From: Cladorrhinum sp. PSN259
Taxonomy: Eukaryota; Ascomycota; Sordariomycetes; Sordariales; Podosporaceae
DNA length: 64,000 bases
Direction of reading: 5' to 3'
Assembly (NCBI GenBank): GCA_033725935.1
Contig: MU867071.1
Coordinates: 486,392-550,391, forward strand
Shown one piece after another: positions 62,066 to 64,000 of this stretch (positions within the stretch are counted from its first letter, which is position 1; the number at the start of each line of letters is the position of its first letter). The position numbers and the translations under genes were made by a program. The notes beneath the pieces are model-generated. The model was not told the DNA's origin. It searched no databases and saw only the letters and a program-made list of their open reading frames with translations.

Positions 62066-63772
62066 ATGTCAGAAGAAAAGACCAAATCGGAAATGGCGCC
62101 TATCAGCAAGAGGAAGCGTCAAGAGATGGCAGGCCAGAGCAAGAAGAGGAGGAAATCGGAGGGCGTCGACACCAGCGAGAGCATCAATCCCAAGGCACAC
62201 CTCGAGAAACTCAAATCCGAAATTCTCGAGTCTCGAAAACATTATAACAATATTGCGACCCTCCTCGAATTATCGCGGAAAGAAGCTGAAGATGGAAACT
62301 CGGAGCTTGCGGCGACCGACACTCTCTGCCGCGTCTTTCTCCAACTACTTGCGATGCGCAACCTCGCTCAGAAGAAAGATGCATCAGAAAAGGACGCCAC
62401 TGTTGTTCGCTGGCTCCGTGCGCGCTTAGCAGACTATAGAGATGTCCTGCTATCCATGTTCCAAGCCGACAACTTGGCCATTTCCGCCCTGATGCTGGCA
62501 ATGGCTCTGATGAAAGCCGAATCACAATACTTGGACGATAGGCCAGAGGCTGTCTTCCCTCGATACTTTCTCGTGGATATTGTTGCGGCCATTATTACAT
62601 CGCCGGTTGAGGAGTTGCGTGAGCAGTTCTCTGAGGCTTTTCTCGACAAATATGACGATATTCGCTTCTACACATTCGATGCTATTAGGGAATTTCTCCG
62701 GAGGAAAAAGGAGGTCGATGAAAGCGTGAACACAGCTTTCGACATGTTGATTGGGATTGAGGAACCACCAGCCTCAAATTATGAGATCGACACATTCTAT
62801 ATCAACCCACCCAGCAAGAAGAAGCACCCGCTGCGGACTCTCTCGCAACACAAGAAGCAGGCGCAGGAGGCTTGGTTAGCGCTCATGCATTTGGGCTTGA
62901 CCAAAGACCAAAAGAAGAAGGTGCTAGGAGTCATATCAACCTCGATCGCCCCATGGTTCCCTAAGCCGGAACTTTTGATGGATTTCTTGACTGATTGCTA
63001 CAACTCTGGCGGGTCGATATCCCTCCTTGCTCTTTCTGGTGTCTTCTACCTCATTCAGGAGCGCAATCTTGACTACCCCGAGTTCTACAACAAGCTTTAC
63101 TCCCTTCTCGATGCCGACGTCCTTCACTCAAAGCATCGATCTCGCTTCTTCCGCCTTCTGGAAACCTTTCTCTCATCTTCCCATTTACCAGCGACCATGG
63201 TGGCGAGTTTTATCAAGCGTCTTGCTCGCCTGGCGCTCAATGCTCCTCCCAGTGCCATTGTGGTCATCGTGCCATGGTTCTATAACCTCTTCAAGAGGCA
63301 TCCTCTCACGACTTTCATGATGCATCGTGTGCCACGAACGCCTGAGGAGAAGGAGCTGTATGAGACTGAGGGCCTTGTGGACCCGTTTTTGCCCAACGAG
63401 CAGGACCCCCAGAAGACCAATGCCATAGACAGTTGTCTGTGGGAAATTGTGCAGCTGCAGTCTCATTATCACCCTAACGTTGCTACTATCGCCAAAATTA
63501 TTAGCGAGCAGTTCACAAAGCAGGCATACAACACCGAGGACTTTTTGGATCATTCATACAGCAGTGTAAGTTGTGACGAGCCCCTCCCGTACTGTCTAGT
63601 TTCTCTCATCTAACAATATTTACAGTTGTTCGAGGCAGAGATGAGCAAGGAAGTCAAGAAACCTCCCGTGGTGGAGTTTATGATTCCCAAGCACATCTTC
63701 ACCAAGGCCGACACGGCTGCTGGGGAGACTGACAGCCCGCTGGTTAATCTATGGGATTTTGGATCATCATAG
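62066..63772 (+). CDS. NOC4: Ribosome biogenesis protein Noc4 (Utp19)
   Basis: Two exons, 62066..63565 and 63626..63772, join in phase 0 to 548 aa (yeast 552). Noc4 forms a heterodimer with Nop14 in the SSU processome and 40S export pathway. The N-terminus is basic (SKRKRQEMAGQSKKRRK). HEAT-like helical segments follow. The conserved CBF/NOC block begins about residue 310 with LLALSGVFYLIQERNLDYPE, and continues FYNKLYSLLDADVLHSKHRS, RFFRLLETFLSSSHLPA and KRLARLALNAPPSAIVVIVP. Then come FYNLFKRHP and SCLWEIVQLQSHYHPNVATI. Exon 2 adds LFEAEMSKEVKKPPVVEFMI, then LWDFGSS. The 60-nt intron is GTAAGT..ACAG. Confidence 0.96.
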
Positions 63773-64000
63773 AAAGAGTGTGTGTTCTAGATGCTGTTGT
63801 CAAGTCGATAAAAATGATAATGATACCCTTTATTTACTTTGCGAGCAACCAATTTTTCTGACCCAGTCACGAATGATGAATCGCCACGCAGCCATCGTTT
63901 CAGTTTTATGTGCAAATTCTGATTTCCCCCCTTTCACATGTTCAGGTTTTCGGAAAGATCTAATGTATTAAGTTTATGCCTTTTTCTAGATTTTAAGTAT
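63773..64000. other. NOC4 3' flank to the window end
   Basis: The 228 bp hold the NOC4 3' region. No further gene start is recognised. Confidence 0.5.

Noticed and set aside
1..64000. Secondary-metabolite cluster, CRISPR array, viral or plasmid system
   Set aside because: No synthase, P450, transporter, repeat-spacer or viral gene signatures were seen. The content is nuclear housekeeping DNA.

Overview
The window is nuclear DNA from a filamentous ascomycete (Pezizomycotina). The evidence is the compact genes, the short GT..AG introns (mostly 50-110 nt, many starting GTATGT or GTAAGT), the fungal-type proteins (ERMES subunits, Zim17, Pga1, Pbn1, Dre2) and the remnants of fungal accessory genes (DUF3435, nucleoside-phosphorylase/NLR). 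I cannot fix the class; Leotiomycetes or Sordariomycetes look plausible. I rebuilt exon structures by hand. For nearly every gene the joined exons give an uninterrupted frame of the family's usual length.

Layout. 0-12.6 kb: a truncated 5' gene end, MDM34, SMP3, ZIM17, RPB12, SEN15, a broken Fic-domain gene and MMM1. 13.4-24 kb: TFB4, LCP5, TIM23, SNU13, PRP3, BUD31 and NOP53. 24-27.7 kb is the only clearly accessory island: a decayed DUF3435 (tyrosine-recombinase-like) gene and a frameshifted nucleoside-phosphorylase/NLR-type gene with an N/G/Q-rich motif. 27.7-43.4 kb: NSA2, PBN1, PGA1, RPE1, a WBP4-like zinc-finger gene, ISA1, VPS28, VPS60, SEC11, IMP3, CDC123 and PRP38. 44-64 kb: DRE2, PRP11, PNO1, MOG1, a 0.35-kb MITE, ALG14, HSH49, BET4, ESA1, SLT11, RRP3 and NOC4.

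Functionally almost every intact gene is a conserved housekeeping gene, and about 25 of about 36 are essential in budding yeast as I recall. They fall into groups. Spliceosome: SNU13, PRP3, BUD31, PRP38, PRP11, HSH49, SLT11, WBP4-like. Ribosome biogenesis, mainly SSU processome: LCP5, SNU13, IMP3, RRP3, NOC4, PNO1, NOP53, NSA2. GPI-anchor mannosylation: SMP3, PBN1, PGA1. ER glycosylation and signal processing: ALG14, SEC11. ERMES: MDM34, MMM1. Mitochondrial import: TIM23, ZIM17. Fe-S assembly: ISA1, DRE2. ESCRT: VPS28, VPS60. Transcription and chromatin: RPB12, TFB4, ESA1. Several functionally related genes sit next to each other or share divergent promoters.

I found no tRNA, rRNA or CRISPR. 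No intact novel system is evident. The most unusual features are the density of essential genes, the degraded accessory island, very short 5' exons, and a small TIR element containing telomere-like repeats.
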